8,891 bases of DNA, taken from a bacterium (GTDB lineage Bacteria > UBP13 > UBA5359). Position numbers and translations under genes: made by a program. Positions within the stretch are counted from its first letter, which is position 1. Every line of letters starts with the position of its first letter. The stretch lies in NCBI GenBank assembly GCA_028685295.1, contig JAQUEL010000077.1, positions 1 to 8,891 of the forward strand, read 5' to 3'. Below, one piece after another: positions 7,638-8,891 of the stretch. Below the pieces are notes generated by a model. That model searched no databases, had not been told where the DNA came from, and saw only the letters and a list, made by a program, of their open reading frames with translations.

Positions 7638-8678
7638 TTACGGATAAAGCGGAGCAATTGCCAGACCCGTATTCTCCGGCAACCCCAACATCAAATTCAT
7701 GTTCTGAACGGCCTGCCCTGCCGCCCCTTTAACCAGGTTATCGATTACGGAAAGAATAACCATGCGCCCGGTACGCCTGTCTACCTTGACGCCTATATCA
7801 CAGTAATTGGAACCGTAGACGCTCCCGGTCGACGGGTAATTGCCGGCAGAGCGCAGACGTATAAACTTGGACCCCTTATAAAAATTCGTCAGAGCTCCCA
7901 GCACCTCATCTTCGCTCTTAGCCTCGGTTTCAGCGTATATGGTGCTGAGAATACCTCGCGTCATGGGTGTCAGATGCGGCGTAAAGGTAACCGTGCAATC
8001 ATATCCGGCAGCCTCCAGGATATTAGCTTCTATCTCGGGTGTATGCCTGTGTGCTCCCACCTTATAAGCGGAGATGGAATCATTGGCTTCACAATAATGG
8101 CTGGTTAGGTTAAGAGTACGCCCGGCGCCGGATACCCCGGATTTGGCATCGATCACTAACCCGGCAGGATCTATCAGACCCAGCCTGGTCAATGCGATTA
8201 CCGGCAACAAGACGCTGGTAGGATAACATCCCGGATTAGCTGTCAGAGATGCGCCGGCAAGCTGATTCCTGTTGATCTCCGTCAGACCGTACACAGCCTG
8301 CTCGCAGAGCTCCGGACTGAGATGCTTGATGCCGTACCACTCTTCATACAAGGCATGATCCTTAAAACGGAAATCCGCTCCCAGATCCACCACCTTGATG
8401 CCGGCTGATAAAAAATGCGGCGCCATCTTCATGGCTTCGCCATTAGGCATAGCTATGAAAACAATATCGCATGCTTCAGCGACGGCTGAAATATCCAAGG
8501 ATTGATAGTGCATATCGATTATCCCCGATAAGGAGGGATATATAGATGCCGCTGCTTTGCCTTTATAAGTTTCTGAAGAAAGATAGGTTAGTTCAATATC
8601 CGGATGGCCGGAAAGAAGCCTTACCAATTCATTTCCAGCGTAGCCCGTAGCCCCCAGAACGCCTGCTTTTACAGCCAT
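7638..8678 (-). CDS. argC: N-acetyl-gamma-glutamyl-phosphate reductase
   Basis: This enzyme reduces N-acetylglutamyl phosphate to N-acetylglutamate semialdehyde with NADPH, releasing phosphate. At 346 residues it is the standard type 1 form. The N-terminal Rossmann domain opens with GVLGATGYAGNELVRLL (nucleotide loop about 7-22). The catalytic cysteine is C151 in NPGCYPT, and the catalytic-histidine region GAHRHTPEIE lies at about 208-217. HLTPMTRGI (about 235-243) is also typical. It is the first gene of the operon. The ATG at 8678 has AGGAG (8692-8688) with a 9-nt spacer, and the predicted transcript starts only about 25 nt upstream, just after two ARG-box-like sites. No sign of truncation or frameshift. 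Confidence 0.98.
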   Translation of the reverse strand: MAVKAGVLGATGYAGNELVRLLSGHPDIELTYLSSETYKGKAAASIYPSLSGIIDMHYQSLDISAVAEACDIVFIAMPNGEAMKMAPHFLSAGIKVVDLGADFRFKDHALYEEWYGIKHLSPELCEQAVYGLTEINRNQLAGASLTANPGCYPTSVLLPVIALTRLGLIDPAGLVIDAKSGVSGAGRTLNLTSHYCEANDSISAYKVGAHRHTPEIEANILEAAGYDCTVTFTPHLTPMTRGILSTIYAETEAKSEDEVLGALTNFYKGSKFIRLRSAGNYPSTGSVYGSNYCDIGVKVDRRTGRMVILSVIDNLVKGAAGQAVQNMNLMLGLPENTGLAIAPLYP

Positions 8679-8703
8679 TTTTCACAACTCCTAAAAATAA
8701 TAC

Positions 8704-8717
8704 CGTATAATTATACA
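8704..8717 (-). promoter_or_regulatory. ARG box 1, candidate ArgR operator over the -10
   Basis: The centre is a perfect 12-bp palindrome, GTATAATTATAC (8705-8716). With one flanking base each side it reads TGTATAATTATACG on the minus strand, close to the ARG-box half-site pattern TGNATA/TATNCA around an AT-rich centre. It contains the -10 hexamer. Assignment to ArgR rests on this resemblance, its position ahead of argC and the presence of argR in the same operon. Confidence 0.65.
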
Positions 8718-8738
8718 GCCTGCTGGATATTTATGCAA
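8710..8738 (-). promoter_or_regulatory. Probable arg operon promoter
   Basis: On the minus strand TTGCAT (-35, 8738-8733) is followed after exactly 17 nt by a perfect TATAAT (-10, 8715-8710). Transcription would begin near 8703, leaving a leader of about 25 nt with the argC SD, too short for an attenuator or riboswitch. The -35 matches only the TTG of the consensus, so basal strength may be moderate. Both hexamers are covered by ARG-box-like palindromes, as expected for repression by blocking RNA polymerase. Confidence 0.65.
8724..8737 (-). promoter_or_regulatory. ARG box 2, candidate ArgR operator over the -35
   Basis: The minus strand reads TGCATAAATATCCA, an imperfect palindrome with outer halves TGCATA and TATCCA. 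It is centred at 8730.5, exactly 20 bp from the centre of box 1 (8710.5), or about two helical turns. Paired ARG boxes bound by one ArgR hexamer typically have centres 20-21 bp apart. It overlaps the -35. It is weaker than box 1 and is convincing mainly because of the spacing. Confidence 0.5.
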
Positions 8739-8781
8739 GCCACTCCTGAAACCCGGTAATTAAAGCTGACCAATTGCTTTT

Positions 8782-8891
8782 TTACCAGTCCTTCCCTATG
8801 CCGAAATTGTGGCTGAGCATCTGTACTATTTTTTTAAGATACCTAAACAAGTAATATTCTGAAGCATTATCGTCGCAAATACTGCATAGCG
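8782..8891 (-). CDS. Possible 3' end of an unknown upstream gene, truncated by the window edge
   Basis: One minus-strand frame is open from the window edge (first full codon 8889-8887) to TAA at 8784-8782, 35 codons. The tail reads CDDNASEYYLFRYLKK, then IVQMLSHNFGIGKDW. The composition is protein-like (aromatic, acidic and basic residues mixed, a Trp at the end), and two cysteines spaced C-x2-C occur near the edge. I do not recognise the family. An open stretch of this length occurs by chance roughly one time in five, so support is modest. A second frame is open for only 22 codons. If real, the gene ends about 80 nt before the predicted arg transcription start and is co-directional with the operon; no intrinsic terminator is evident between them. 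Confidence 0.3.
   Translation of the reverse strand, partial: LCSICDDNASEYYLFRYLKKIVQMLSHNFGIGKDW

Noticed and set aside
7551-8108. Plus-strand open frame (185 codons) spanning the argC/argJ junction
   Set aside because: No SD precedes its start and it is antisense to the conserved ends of argC and argJ; the product shows no recognisable family.
8679-8703. Leader of argC as a riboswitch, T-box or attenuator
   Set aside because: The predicted leader is only about 25 nt and holds little beyond the SD, too short for any of these.
8764-8782. Plus-strand hairpin AAAGC...GCTTT followed by T's, possible terminator
   Set aside because: Only five base pairs with a nine-base loop, and no plus-strand gene runs into it. 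On the minus strand it is not followed by a T-run.

Overview
The window is almost entirely one arginine biosynthesis operon. Eight complete genes lie on the minus strand and are transcribed from right to left as argC-argJ-argB-argD-argF-argR-argG-argH. Together they encode the acetyl-cycle route from N-acetylglutamate to arginine, plus the pathway's own arginine repressor. Gene order, strong GGAGG-type ribosome binding sites, an AhrC/ArgR-type repressor inside the cluster and an ArgB with an N-terminal extension all suggest a Bacillota (Firmicutes) bacterium, most likely an anaerobic clostridial-type lineage. That placement is inference; there is no rRNA or other marker in the window.

Layout from right to left. 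8739-8891 is upstream DNA that may hold the 3' end of another minus-strand gene (stop at 8782-8784). 8703-8738 holds the probable operon promoter (TTGCAT, 17 bp, TATAAT), which coincides with two ArgR operator-like palindromes centred 20 bp apart. A leader of about 25 nt with AGGAG leads into argC. argC to argH then follow with short gaps or overlaps: about 15 nt, 67 nt, overlap, 78 nt, overlap (TGATG), 1 nt and 17 nt. This looks like a single transcription unit. After argH, a 174-nt AT-rich gap carries an imperfect inverted repeat and a new promoter. At the left edge a second minus-strand gene begins (start at 46, SD GGAGG); its first 15 residues resemble the N-terminus of an IS1634-like transposase.

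How the genes work together. ArgJ makes N-acetylglutamate by recycling acetyl from acetylornithine (and possibly from acetyl-CoA). ArgB phosphorylates it, ArgC reduces it and ArgD transaminates it to acetylornithine. ArgJ then releases ornithine, ArgF carbamoylates it to citrulline, and ArgG and ArgH convert citrulline to arginine. Control appears to act at two levels: ArgR with arginine repressing at the argC promoter, which would include its own gene, and probable feedback inhibition of ArgB through its N-terminal helix. carA/carB (carbamoyl phosphate) and a separate argA are not in the window.

I found no new biological system here. The points worth a second look are the operator/promoter architecture, the in-operon repressor, several start-site corrections and the two truncated genes at the edges.
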